A stretch of DNA of 64,000 nucleotides. Source: Byssothecium circinans. Its lineage: Eukaryota > Ascomycota > Dothideomycetes > Pleosporales > Massarinaceae. Shown here piece after piece: positions 44,059 through 54,876 of the stretch. The stretch is from NCBI GenBank assembly GCA_010015675.1, contig ML976983.1:583666-647665 (forward strand). The letters run 5' to 3'. The notes beneath the pieces are model-generated. The model did not search any database. It had not been told where the DNA came from and saw nothing but the letters and a program-made list of their open reading frames with translations. Numbering within the stretch: position 1 is the first letter of the stretch; the number at the start of each line of letters is the position of its first letter. The position numbers were made by a program, and so were the translations under genes.

Positions 44059-45948
44059 ATGAATCGTATCATTTCAAGCAGGGCACCGCGGGCAAGGCCT
44101 TACCTCCTGTCATACCCCTTCTGCACGCTGCACACACCATCTCCAACCCAAACTTCAAAATTTCGAGATCGGAGAATAATCCACCGATCATTTTTCGGTA
44201 CTACGACATTCAGCTCTTCGAAAAAGATAATCGGCGCTCCCATAGAACGTGAGCACCTTCCGTAGCCCTCCTTTTTCATCAAAAAACCGTGGTCCTAATG
44301 TGGATGCAGGCCTCGATCCTTACGCTTATACCAGTGGCCGATGGCTCCGTTGCGATGAGCTAGAGCGAGAATCACGCCTCATACGGTTTGATTTTGATGC
44401 TTTATGTCGTAGAATCATAGAGCTATGCCCCAATGCCAGCTCCATCGCCTCGTACGACAAGATGGAAGGCGGTTTCAACAGAGTGTTCATATTTCACACT
44501 GACAACGCAAAACGCATCGTCGCGAGATTGCCCTTTGCGTTGGCAGGGCCGCCAAGGTTGACGACCAGCTCCGAAGTTGCGACTATCAAGTATCGTACGT
44601 TTTCCACAAATGGAATGAGTGGGACGGAGTGGCTTAGCGACTGACTTCTCTACATCTTTTTAGTACAAGCCAAAACCAGCATGCCTATTCCGAAAATCCT
44701 TGACTGGAGCGATGACGCTTCAAATGCCATTGGGAGCGAATACATCATCATGGAACATGCCCTCGGGATTCCACTGCACCAGAAATGGCCAACTATGGAT
44801 GGGAGCGATCAAGTTTGGTGCATAGAGGCTCTCTGCCGAAAACTCAAAGAAGTTGTCGACCTCCAATTCCCCGGCTATGGGAGCTTGTACTTTGCGGACA
44901 CTACGTATATCACCGCTTCTAAGCTGCCGTTGGACCAGGAATTCTGCATTGGTCCCCACTGTGGAAGTATGTACTGGAACTGTAATGTCAAACAGCCTAA
45001 ATATTATCACGAAGTCGGCCCAAATCAGGGACCATGTGAGTTAAACTACGTGCCTTCTGACTAGCAGAACACTAAGCAAGCACTCCAGGGCCTGAACTTG
45101 CCGCATACTGTGATGGACTCATCGATACCGGAATCTCCAGAATCCCACCAGCACAAGCTGTACCAAAACGACCACGTTATCAAGGGTCTATTCAGACACA
45201 CCGCGAACTACTCGAATACGGTCGGGCGGTGGTAAAGGAAATAGCCAAGGACCCTCGACTCTACAACGTTGCTGGCCCTGTAATGTTCCACCCTGACCTG
45301 CATAAAAGGAACATTTTCGTCTCGGAAGATGACCCCACTATCATCACTGCTATTATCGACTGGCAGTCGTCTAGCATCGAGCCGGCGTTTTGGTATGCAG
45401 ACGAAGTGCCAGACTTTGCGCAACCTATTCCTGATTCTTCATCCGACGATCAACTTGAGCGCAAAAGCGAGGCATGTGCAAAAACATACAACGTGTGCAC
45501 TCAATTCCTTTTGCCGAAAATTTCGGAGCCTAGGTTAATGGACGAAGCCTTTTTTCGCCCTTTCCGATATTGCTACCGGACCTGGGAGGATGGCGTCGTT
45601 GCATTTCACGAGGAACTGATCCAGACTTCACGACGCTGGAAGGAGCTTGGTCTTGCAGGATCGTGCCCCTTTCCTTTACCCAGTCCCGACGAATATGCCG
45701 TTCACCTGAAAGATTACAAACTTTTCGAAGCGGCACACGAGTTGAGATATAGTTTGTCGAGTCTACTCAATACTGCATCTGACGGTTGGGTCCCTCCGGA
45801 ACACTGGGAAGCAACCGAGTCAGCTCACAGGGAACTTTTCAAGAGCCTGTTGCAGGAGGTTCTGGGAAATGAGCACCCCGACGACGATGAGCCGCTCAGA
45901 GACGAGACAGATGTTAGAGAGATTTGGCCATTCGACCTGAAGGAATGA
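44059..45948 (+). CDS. APH-family phosphotransferase, AIM9-like, mitochondrial
   Basis: Four exons: 44059-44248, 44310-44594, 44664-45035 and 45089-45948, with introns of 61, 69 and 53 bp (GTGAGC..GCAG, GTACGT..TTAG, GTGAGT..CCAG), giving 568 aa. All junction phases fit and restore family-conserved sequence (GPW-PELAAYCDGLIDT; EVATIKYL-QAKTSMPIPKILD). The first 64 residues are Arg/Ser-rich and nearly free of acidic residues, a mitochondrial targeting signal. The kinase-like fold shows DPYAYTSGRWL, GGFNRVFIF, the Brenner motif HPDLHKRN with catalytic Asp, and IIDWQ for the metal-binding Asp. Yeast AIM9/FMP29 is the mitochondrial relative; the substrate is unknown. Filamentous fungi carry many such genes, and a RIP-killed paralogue lies 8 kb to the left. 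Confidence 0.9.
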
Positions 45949-46851
45949 GTGGCTAGGCTTAGCTGCAGAGGGCTGGCGAGGGCCATGTCGCAATCTCTCT
46001 ACATAATAATGTTGCATCACTGCGTGCGTCTTCAAACCTCGTTGGTCGCCCCTCTTGCTGTGTCTTAATAGTCGCTAGGAAAATTGAGCCGCTGAGAGGG
46101 TAATATGGAACTACTGCTACGGTGCTACCACGGTGGGTTGTACTGGCTTATATATGATAGAGATGTGATCGATTAGATTGAAGTATAACGAGGCGTATCG
46201 CTGTGCCACGCTGCATGAAGCTATTGTGACTCTGAGAATTGGATGACCCCCTCGTATGTGAGCGGTAGCGTAGTCGAATAGAAAGATAGCCTGATTCGGT
46301 ATTGGGGGTCTTGGGAAGATGTGTGGCGGAACCGCGTCTGAGGCGGATCACACGCATCGGAGGATACCGCACCTGACTACGCTTGAGCCTGATTCAACAT
46401 CAGGGCTTAGAGGAAGACTACACTCGTTACTAGTACATCAATCAACATTATTCCTACTTATCGTTGCATAGGGAGCTACCCTACCACGACGTATGGTGAA
46501 TCTCATCCTGCACACTCCCTTTGTACGCAAACTTGCTGATCAGCGTGGGCGCTCTGGTTTCCTTACCCAGTAATCATCCCCACGTTTCTCCAAAAGGAAC
46601 TGCGCTATCTTCTATCATCAGCTCTTAACCATCGAATCCTATGTATTGCAAGTGATCGATGCAGATTTTTTAAATTGTTTTTTTTATAGTTACAGACCCA
46701 AAGCTCTCATATATCAACAGATGACCCACCCATCATTAGATCATTCACCATCAACCAGTGCTCTCCCAACGTCCACACATCCCGGGTATCCAAATCATGA
46801 CCAAACCTTCCATACCGGTAGCCAAACTCGGCATCCTAACCCAACCCTAGG
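45949..46851. other. Convergent intergenic region
   Basis: Lies between the 3' ends of the AIM9-like gene and the SPX-VTC gene. It probably holds both 3' UTRs; no other gene seen. Confidence 0.6.
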
Positions 46852-49595
46852 TCAAACCCCACCGAATACCCACCTGACCAAAAGCGCGCCAATGACAAAA
46901 TTCGCCCCCACAGCCACACCCACGATCCCCTGATGGACCCACCCCAAGCTCTCGTGCCTCGTCTTCATACTAACCAGAGCGATTCCGCAAAGCAACACAT
47001 TGAAAATCGTCCCAAAAAGAATCACCATAGCGACAACACCCCTCTCTTTCCTACGACTGGTGGCTGTCATGGTAGTGATGATGGCGTTGATCACGGTGGC
47101 CATCAGCAAACAGGTCGAGTAGAAGCGCAGTTTGGCCATTTCGGTCTTGTGTTGTCGGACCTGGAGTTCTGTGAGGAGAGATCGTCGCTCGTGTTCGGTT
47201 TCTCGCCTCAGTAGGAACTCGCGTTGAGGGTTGCGAATTGTTCGGAAGAGGCTACTAAAGTAGCCCTCTTGTGAAGCAGTCCTGTTGGGGCCGCCGAACG
47301 TTCCGTAACCTAGGTGGTGTGTTAGTTTACTTATTCCTAAAACAGATGGGCAAGGGTCAGAATTACCTCTCGATGCTACAGCGGAACGCTCGTCGACGAC
47401 GGCCTCGTCATCGCTACTGTCGCTACTGTCATAACCAGACACCTCGTCGGGCACTTCCCGCATTCCAAACAACCATCTCACCTTCGCCGCACAGGCTTCG
47501 AAGAACTTCTGTCCGGGGTAGTCGTTCGATTCACTAGGGTCGATGTAGATGTAGTAGCCCTCATCTTCCGACGCCGGATTGTCGTATTCGTTCCAGTAAC
47601 CTTGGACTTCAGTCTCAGCCTGAATTGGTGGTGGGTAGTCGGCGTATGGCTTTCTCTTCTTGCGAAAAGCCTGTAAAGGCGGCGGGTCAACAAAATCAGG
47701 TGCTGAAGTTGCCGAAGTCTCCCCACGGGGAGTATAGGGGGTCGAAAAGCCATCCGTTGGTGAAGTCGCGGATATAGAGGCCTGCGGAGGAGAAACATGA
47801 GTTATCGACCCGTGGACACTGCTATCCTTCCGTTTTTGGCGTTTGATTGCCGGAGGTAGCTTGCGGATGTCTTGGTCCAACAATGGCATCCAAATAGGAG
47901 GGGCCATCACTTCCGGTCTACAGCAGGTCCATACCGCATGCGCTTCAAGGGAAAAGCCGCGGACTCGCTCAAGCAAATGACTACAATCCAGGGTCTGAAT
48001 CAACGCTGCAGAGTGAGTGCCCTCCCTGCGTATCTGAAGTACAGCATGAGGGAACGCTGTTGATCCGTTACGAGCTTCAGCCAGCCAGTCATCACTTCCC
48101 AGATCTTGAGGTAGCGATGCTTTGGTAAACACATCGCGATCCAGGAAAGCCCACATTCCCCCGGAATTGTTATTGTGAAGACCAACAAAGCGAGTGCGCT
48201 TAGAGCAGAGACCTGCAATTGGCTTCACTTCATGATGCTCGGAAAGCCACCTCTGGACAATTTGGATGTTGTTTCTGTGCAGTTGATCCTCACCCTCGAC
48301 TTCGTGCTCCTGTAAGCCAGAATCCTGTCGTGTATTGAACGGCGCGGAAACGCCAAGGAATGACGGAAGTTCTTTTCTCTTCAGCTGTGCGGTTACAACA
48401 TCATCACTCGCTTGCGCTTCGACGTTGACAGTGATTGTTGCATCACTGGAAGAAGTCCAACGTGCACCTCCTACAGCCTTCACTTGCAAGGTGCCTGTTG
48501 TCTCTTCACTGGCTCCTATTGTGCTGGCGTTTTGCTTGATTGCATATGACCCTGGGTGATCTAGGACAACAAGTCCAATGGGATCCTCGTTGCTTAGATG
48601 CTTATCAAGGTTTGGAGAAGATGGTGGGTGCCCAAGTGTTGATTTTGATGAGTTCCCCGTCGTCAATGTATTGCGTCCCGAGAACAGGCGCATATAGTGC
48701 AGTAGTAAGACCTCGACTTCAAGAATGTGATCCTTGTGTATCCAGTAGGTAGCTTTGCTGCCTTGATCTCCTAGTGGCGTCAATGAGAGAGCTAGATCAA
48801 AGTCAAGGTTAGTTCCATTCTGGATCAACTGAGATACTCTCAATGATGGTGAGGACGCATATCCGCCAGTTGTAATCCGCCCGTTTGTAGCAGGCGCCTC
48901 AAAAGCGGCGCGTAGAGCGCCAAGCACAGAGATGTATTGATCCAGTACATGCCCTAGATCCAGTTGATAGAAACTCTCTGGACTTCCTGTGACTTCGTGT
49001 TGGAAGCGGCGTTCTAACTCCCTGTCATTTGTCCATCGCTTATACTTTTTCAAGATCTTGCGAAATCCGGTCCGTTGAGCGATTTGGAACCGTGAAAGCG
49101 ATCGAATTTCTTCTCCGGCTCTGTTTAATGTCAGAAGGTCGCGATTTAGGAGCGGCGGTATATATTCTGGGGATATTGGTATACCTGGTGACGTCTGCGT
49201 CTATCTTCGCGAATCTTTCAATTGTACAAGCTGGCAGGCGGCCCTGAGAGTCCCTTCGCGACTGCAATTGCCCGATACTTTTGTCGATGTGCTCTAACCG
49301 ACGTTCGATCTCGCCGCTCTTGCTGCGTATAAACAGGTATATGCGATCGTGTTGGGCCTTGAGCGCGTGGTAGAATGTATCGCCGAAGGCTTTTTCGCTC
49401 GTCGCGCCTTGTCCGGGAATCGAGACAGCTTTACGGGTACCGGTGCTCGTCTGATGCTTAATCAGGTCTTTGAGGTAGTCATAGTCGATGTTGACTGTGA
49501 TCTGGGTGAGCTGGAGCGGTTGGTTGGGGTGATGGTGGAAGCTTACAATGTGCCCATTCCGGAGAGCGACGGCGCAGTGTGTCTCCGTATTTCAT
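46852..49595 (-). CDS. SPX-VTC domain protein (vacuolar transporter chaperone family)
   Basis: Exons 49595-49547, 49494-49185, 49120-47367 and 47309-46852 give 856 aa. Exon 1 encodes MKYGDTLRRRSPEWAH and joins to FNIDYDYLKDLIKHQ-type sequence, a complete SPX domain (about residues 1-165, ending RTGFRKILKKYKRW), which senses inositol pyrophosphates/phosphate. A VTC-like tunnel domain follows (TNLDFDLALSLTPLG, WIHKDHILEVEVLLLHYMRL). After a long disordered, acidic linker the C-terminus has three hydrophobic segments (STCLLMATVINAIITTM; VVAMVILFGTIFNVLLCGI; GIVGVAVGANFVIGALLV), the DUF202-like membrane anchor of VTC subunits. The last intron (47366-47310, 57 bp, GTAATT..CCTAG with ACTAAC branch) is a multiple of three and can be missed. 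Probably a VTC5-like or accessory subunit of vacuolar polyphosphate synthesis; the catalytic-subunit role is doubtful because the tunnel domain is divergent. Confidence 0.88.
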
Positions 49596-50981
49596 GCTTT
49601 GGCAGGCTTGTCCAGGAGATACAATGGCATGCAGACGTGATGCTGTGGGATGAGTCGCAGGCGGAACTATTTGGAAGGTACGCTCGACACAACTTGAGCA
49701 CACGACTTTCTATCGAGAGTGGAAGCCGTTCCGGATGAAGGATGGCAAGATCAGAGACTGCACCGTCGTCTACAAGTGGACGGGCAGGTAATTAAGAGCA
49801 TGCGCTACAGCAGAAGAGCCGTTAGGTGCCGTTAATGGGCGCACCAGAACAATAGGTGGACAAGTCCTATGACGACATCGACCGAGGTATATCGACTAGC
49901 TAAAGCGCAACAGAGAAGAGAAGAGAAGAGGAAAGGAGTGGAACAGCGACAAACGCTCGTACGATATCGTCAAGCCGAATCAATATTATCCGCAAAGGAG
50001 GGGGAGAAAGAGAAGCGGTTTACGAGTACGCTGTCCGGATGCTGCACATTGCATAATAATATGGCAAGGTCCCCCTGTACCCCATGCGTTATCAACCGAG
50101 AAAAAGTTGCGAAAAGATCGGAGACCCTGCGGAAAAATGCACATGTGCAGTAGACGCCCAGTAATACGTCTGAACTCTGAAAACAAAGTTCCAGCGTCTT
50201 CACAACTTACATCAACGCCACTTACGATACCTGTCGGAACAAGTCCAGAGTCCACATGTGCAGACTTTTCTCGCACAGCCTCGAGACTCTTGAGAAAGTT
50301 GGACTACCATAGCTCCGCAGTACGTCCGACCCAAGGGAGTCCCAGCGCAACGGGTTGGCCATTCGGCTCATTCGGCTCTACTGTGGTATCCAGCGAAAGT
50401 AGTGTGACAGTGAGAGGCCGCTAATTCGGGGTTTGTAAAAAGCTCTTACTTTATTAAATACAACACTAAATTGTATTAAAACTAGTGCATGGCTTTAACT
50501 CTACCTTCTCCGCACAAGGTGGCTACACTAAGTATTAAATACGATAAAATAAAAATTCTTTCCATCCTAACTTAGCCTAGCCAAAACGTTATTTCCGGCG
50601 TCTCACACCCTTGCTGCGCACTGACCTGTCACACTACTTTCGCTGGATACCACAGTAGGGTCTGCGGGGCGGCGTTGGGAATGGCGATTCGATACGATGC
50701 TTCCGTCTCGTCATGCAGCTTCTCTCAATCGTGCATATGGTGTGGCGTGGCGTTCGCGCCGTTGGATAGGCCATGTGCGCAATTACTGCATTGGCCAAAC
50801 ATTTTGAAATTGTGGAACTTGGGATAACGTGCTCAATTCGGGCCAATGGCACACTGTTCCGAGAGAAGAACATGCATATGAAAGGCAGTAATCCATTCCA
50901 CACTATAGAACGCCGATCCACGATTTACATGCGAGAACGCCCATGATCTACTCTGATAGTCCTACACAGAGCCAAGTGCAA
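49596..50981. other. Intergenic region, SPX-VTC promoter side
   Basis: About 1.4 kb. It contains an AT-rich patch at 50435-50580 that may be a degraded repeat. Small frames (49869-50153, 50634-50921) show no domains. The promoter of the SPX-VTC gene must lie in its left part. Confidence 0.5.
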
Positions 50982-52016
50982 TCAGCCTGGGGGAAGAGTG
51001 CTCTGGTCGACAACGTCCTGGGCGTCCTTCTCCTCGACCTCCTTGGGATCTTGAAGCGGCGAACGGGGTAACGCCATCAGACCTGCGTATCTGTTAGCAC
51101 ATGCTTTCGTATACTCGTACTGATACGGGGCCTCACCTGTTCGCGCAGACTCCAAGATACCGAACGGTGCGATGAGCTTCATGAACGAGTCGATCCTAGT
51201 CGACTTCGCAGACACCTCCACAATGCAGTTGTTTGTGCTGATGTCGAGCACCTTGCCGCCGAATTGATGCGTCATGAAGGTGATGGCGCGCAGATGCTCG
51301 TGCTTGTGCCTCAATGCCTGACTGACAGCCAGCTTGTTTGGGTGGAAGTCTCTCCGGAGTGAATCGCGAGCTGCCTCTGCTGCAAGCGCCACCTGCTCTT
51401 CAGAAAGCTCAACGGGCGCTTCACCCTCAGCGAGTTCCGGCTGGATAGCTTCTTGATGGTGATTGAGCAGCTCCTCAAAGTACTCCGGGCCTAGAATCGA
51501 GACCTTGGCCAACAGCAGCTCGCGCTGGACGAGAGCTGATTGCGTGTAGTCCAGGACAGCCCAAACCGGGACTAAATCTTCCAGCTGGCGACGGGCCTGC
51601 TCCACGACCCCTTCTTGACCCTGAAGCACAATGGTCATGCGCGAGAGGTCGTCCACCTCGGTATTGCACACAACCAAGCTGTCAATGTTGAAGCCACGGG
51701 CGGCCAGAATTCCAGAGACGCGGGAGAGCACACCGGGCTCGTTCTGCACCAAACAGCTCAGGATGTGTCGCTTCGGCGGAGCTTGGGAGGGCAGCGGCGT
51801 CTCATAGAGGATGCTGCTGACGGCAGCCTGGGCGGACCAGGCGGGTGGGCGGTCATCGATGGGGAGGGGCGCAATACGGCGATGGAGAGCTTTGTATGCG
51901 AGAGCCGAGGTGGACGAGGAGCTCTGTGACCGTAGCTGTTGACGCCCAGCGGCCACGCATGGCCTGGAGAGGAAGCTGCGCACTGGCAGAGCCTGGACGG
52001 CCCGCCGAGTTGCCAT
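50982..52016 (-). CDS. ILV6: Acetolactate synthase small (regulatory) subunit, mitochondrial
   Basis: Start at the ATG 52016 (MATRRAVQALPVRSF), which gives an Arg-rich, acid-free mitochondrial presequence; the frame is open further upstream but that part looks like 5' UTR. Exons 52016-51137 and 51082-50982 give 326 aa. The ACT domain (RHILSCLVQNEPGVLSRVSG, ILAARGFNIDSLVVC) binds branched-chain amino acids, and a second regulatory domain (HEHLRAITFMTHQFGGKVLD) follows, ending in the family signature RTGLMALPRSPL. The signature appears only when a 54-bp intron (51136-51083, GTGAGG..GCAG, GCTAAC branch) is removed; the intron is in frame and stop-free, so it is easily overlooked. The protein activates and confers valine feedback inhibition on the catalytic subunit ILV2, first step of valine/isoleucine synthesis. 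Confidence 0.95.
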   Translation of the reverse strand: MATRRAVQALPVRSFLSRPCVAAGRQQLRSQSSSSTSALAYKALHRRIAPLPIDDRPPAWSAQAAVSSILYETPLPSQAPPKRHILSCLVQNEPGVLSRVSGILAARGFNIDSLVVCNTEVDDLSRMTIVLQGQEGVVEQARRQLEDLVPVWAVLDYTQSALVQRELLLAKVSILGPEYFEELLNHHQEAIQPELAEGEAPVELSEEQVALAAEAARDSLRRDFHPNKLAVSQALRHKHEHLRAITFMTHQFGGKVLDISTNNCIVEVSAKSTRIDSFMKLIAPFGILESARTGEAPYQYEYTKACANRYAGLMALPRSPLQDPKEVEEKDAQDVVDQSTLPPG

Positions 52017-52299
52017 TGCGGAAGGTGCGGCCTTGACGAAGGCAATTGGGCGTCTTTCGAGGGGGGGCTGGAGCAGTCGAGGAGATGTCCCAAGACAAAC
52101 GCAGCTCACCGTGGAAATTCCAGACGTTTTGCGGCGATACCGGAACCAGGGATATGGACGCACGGATGGTGTTTAGGCGAGAGGGCCTTGGCGCGCCCCA
52201 AGCCTTTTAAACTCTTTTTGGCCTGGCCGACCTACCTCGACCTCACCACCACTGCTGTCGCAGCCTGTAACCACCACACCGCTCGCCCGCCTGCTCGCC
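52017..52299. promoter_or_regulatory. Divergent promoter between ILV6 and the KH-protein gene
   Basis: The 283 bp between the two start codons must contain both promoters. Pyrimidine-rich stretches precede the KH gene start (GCTCGCCATGG context at 52300). No specific factor site is claimed. Confidence 0.6.
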
Positions 52300-54248
52300 A
52301 TGGCAGACACATCACGCCGCTCGCGCTTCGATAGCGATAACTCTGATCGCCCGTCGCGCTCGCGCTTCGACCGGGAGGGGGAGGGGTCAGGCTCAGACCG
52401 TCCGCGCTCCCGCTTCGACACCGGTCGCCGCTCGCGCTCGCCTACAAGCAGAGAGCCAGAGTCTCGTCGCACGCGCAGCCCCATTGCACGCGGCGCTTCA
52501 GATAGCCCTGCGACTGCCGAGAAGCCCAAGATAAATGCTGCGGCACTTGCGGCGGCTGCGGCGGCTAAGATCAACGCGCAGATTCAGGCGAAGAAGGGCA
52601 TCCAGCATGTAGAAGTGCCCCCGATTCGCCCTGTATGTCCCCCTCTCCATCCCCCTAAGCCACCGACTTGCGCTAATAACATCACAGGTGCTTAGCCCCG
52701 CAACCCCCAAGTCGCCCAACCTCAAGTCCGGCACGGCCAGTATCAGCGAGACGTATCAGCAAGATGGCGACTACATCAAGGACATAGAAATCAACGATCT
52801 GCGTAATCGCTACACACTGACAAAAGGAGCTGTACAAAAAAAGGTATATACTTGAGCTTTTGCTGTCCACTGATCTTCCAGGGCCAGCACCTTGTCTCCG
52901 GCCGTTGCGCAATCCTCGTAATTTGAATTGCAACGAGCCGTGATCAAGCCCTTGTTTGAGCATCCCTCTTTCGAGAGAGATAGAGCTTACAGACATCTAG
53001 CTGTCCGCACGTTTGGCCACTGCTAACCTCTATTGTGACATTTAGATCAAAGACGAAACAGGCGCCGGTACGCTACTCCCGAAACTATTATTTAACCATT
53101 GTAGAACTTTGCTTATATTCTAAGATGTCACTACCCGAGGCGAATACTACCCGGATAAGAACATGGCCACCGCTGCTGTGAGTTGGCGCTGACCCAAGTT
53201 GAATCCGTATGCTAACTTGACAGAACCCTCCGCTCTACCTTCGCGTCACCAGCACTTCCAAAGCAGGCCTCGATGCTGCTGTCAAGCAGATCGAAGATAT
53301 GATGCAACAGGACCTGCCCAATCTAGTTGATGAGCGTAGATTCCGCCGTCGCGAGCCCGAAACCTTCGAGCGTGACGAGTTTGGTCGGGTATATAACCTT
53401 GTGCTAAGTATCTTTTTGTGGAAGCTAACATATGTAGCGCAAATGGCCCGAAGAGAAGCTTCCGGTTGACCTGGAACCCATCGGCGGCTTCAACCTGAGG
53501 GCTCAAGTGGTCGGCCAAGGCGGAATGAACGTCAAGTTCATCCAGACGGAGACCGGGTGCAAAGTTCAGATCAAGGGTCGTGGCTCGGGCTTTCTGGAGA
53601 ATGCCACCAACCGCGAGAGCGATGAGCCAATGTACCTGCACATTGCTGGACCCCGCCAGGAAGGTGTCGATGAGGCGAAGAAGTTATGTGACGAGCTCCT
53701 CGAGCAAGTGCGCAAGGACTATCACTCCTACAAAGAGAACTCTGCCCGGAATCGTGTTAATGGAGGTGGCGACCGTTATGGAGGAGGCGACCGCTATGGA
53801 AATGGACGTCCCGGTCACGACGACCGTCAACGCAGCCAGAGCCACGGATACGGAGGCTATAGCGGTGCCAACGATGCTCATCAGTCTCCCATTGCAGCAA
53901 CCAATGCTTCAGCTGATCCTATGGCAGCCTGGTACGCTTCGCAGCAAGGACAGCAAGCGACCGGGGCCGATCCATATGCCGCGTGGGGTGGAATGGAAGC
54001 CTACCAGCAATACGTATGGCAATATTGGTATGCGCAACAAGCTGCTCAGCAATCGGCTCCCGGGACCGCAGCTTCTGCGAGCGCAGCACCGCCCCCGCCG
54101 CCTTCGGAAGCCCCTCCTGGAGCTGCACCCCCTCCTCCCCCGCCGTCTGGCTCGCCTCCGGGCTACAACGCGGTATGTATCTTTCTATTTTCCTTGACAT
54201 TATTGCGGAGCTAACTAGTTCAAGGTCCCCCCGCCTCCTGGCTTGTAA
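52300..54248 (+). CDS. KH-domain RNA-binding protein, KHDC4/BLOM7-like
   Basis: Seven exons: 52300-52632, 52688-52843, 53046-53067, 53125-53177, 53224-53388, 53438-54172 and 54225-54248; 495 aa, all splice phases consistent. The N-terminus is Arg/Ser/Asp-rich (RSRFDSDNSDRPSRSRF), like splicing factors. The first KH-like domain is assembled from exons 3-5 (IKDETGADVTTRGEYYPD, PPLYLRVTSTSKAGLDAAV). The second KH domain has AQVVGQGGMNVKFIQTETGC with the GxxG loop. The tail is Gly/Tyr/Gln-rich then poly-Pro, ending VPPPPGL. The human relative KHDC4 associates with the spliceosome and affects splice-site choice; a splicing role here is inferred. The third exon is only 22 nt. Confidence 0.88.
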
Positions 54249-54876
54249 ATGTTTTCGGACATGCGAGGCAGCTTTCATCGGTCTTCAAGACGAGGTGAAT
54301 TTCAGGGATGGCGTTTTGTAGTCGATCTTGTCCGTCAAGGTATTCCGGCTAGTATTTGACCGTAAGTCCTGACTCGTCTTTCGCTTAGGCAGGTTTGCCA
54401 GGCTTGCCCAGCATTTGTGGGAATTCGAGGATTGAAAGAGGACATTCAAAGGCGACATTCGAACTGCTTGCTCAAGTTCTATGATGGATCCGGTGCCGAC
54501 TTTGCAGTAGCTCGTTCTGTATCTGCTCCCAGCGCTGCCAGTCCATGGGTAAGTGCCCAGGTGCGAGGGGATGTGATGGGGTCACGGATCTCAACATTTG
54601 AAACTTGTCGAGAGGGCTTGGATTCTACATTGAGCGCGGAGGAAGCCTTCAGAATAATTCATATTGATTCACCAGTCATATTACCTTTGTTCTCCTATTC
54701 TCGTGACGTGGATCTGGACATGCAATGGTAGGTGATGACTCTCGGCGGCGTCTGATAGGCCAGAGCTTCCCCAGAAATCAAAATCCCTGTGGTCGGTCCG
54801 ACATCGCAATCGGTAGATTTTTGTGGAATTGCGCGCGTTCCGTCCACTGACTGCATTGCCTCACAACGAGCCAACG
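54249..54876. other. Intergenic region before the aconitase gene
   Basis: Contains the 3' UTR of the KH gene and the aconitase promoter. A 104-residue frame at 54417-54731 has no recognisable domain and is not supported. Confidence 0.5.

Noticed and set aside
49596..50981. Frames at 49869-50153 and 50634-50921 as genes
   Set aside because: No conserved motif, poor start context, and overlapping alternatives on the other strand.
51615..51929. Frames antisense to ILV6
   Set aside because: They are shadows of the conserved coding strand, as are most short frames opposite the kinase, SPX-VTC and MFS genes.
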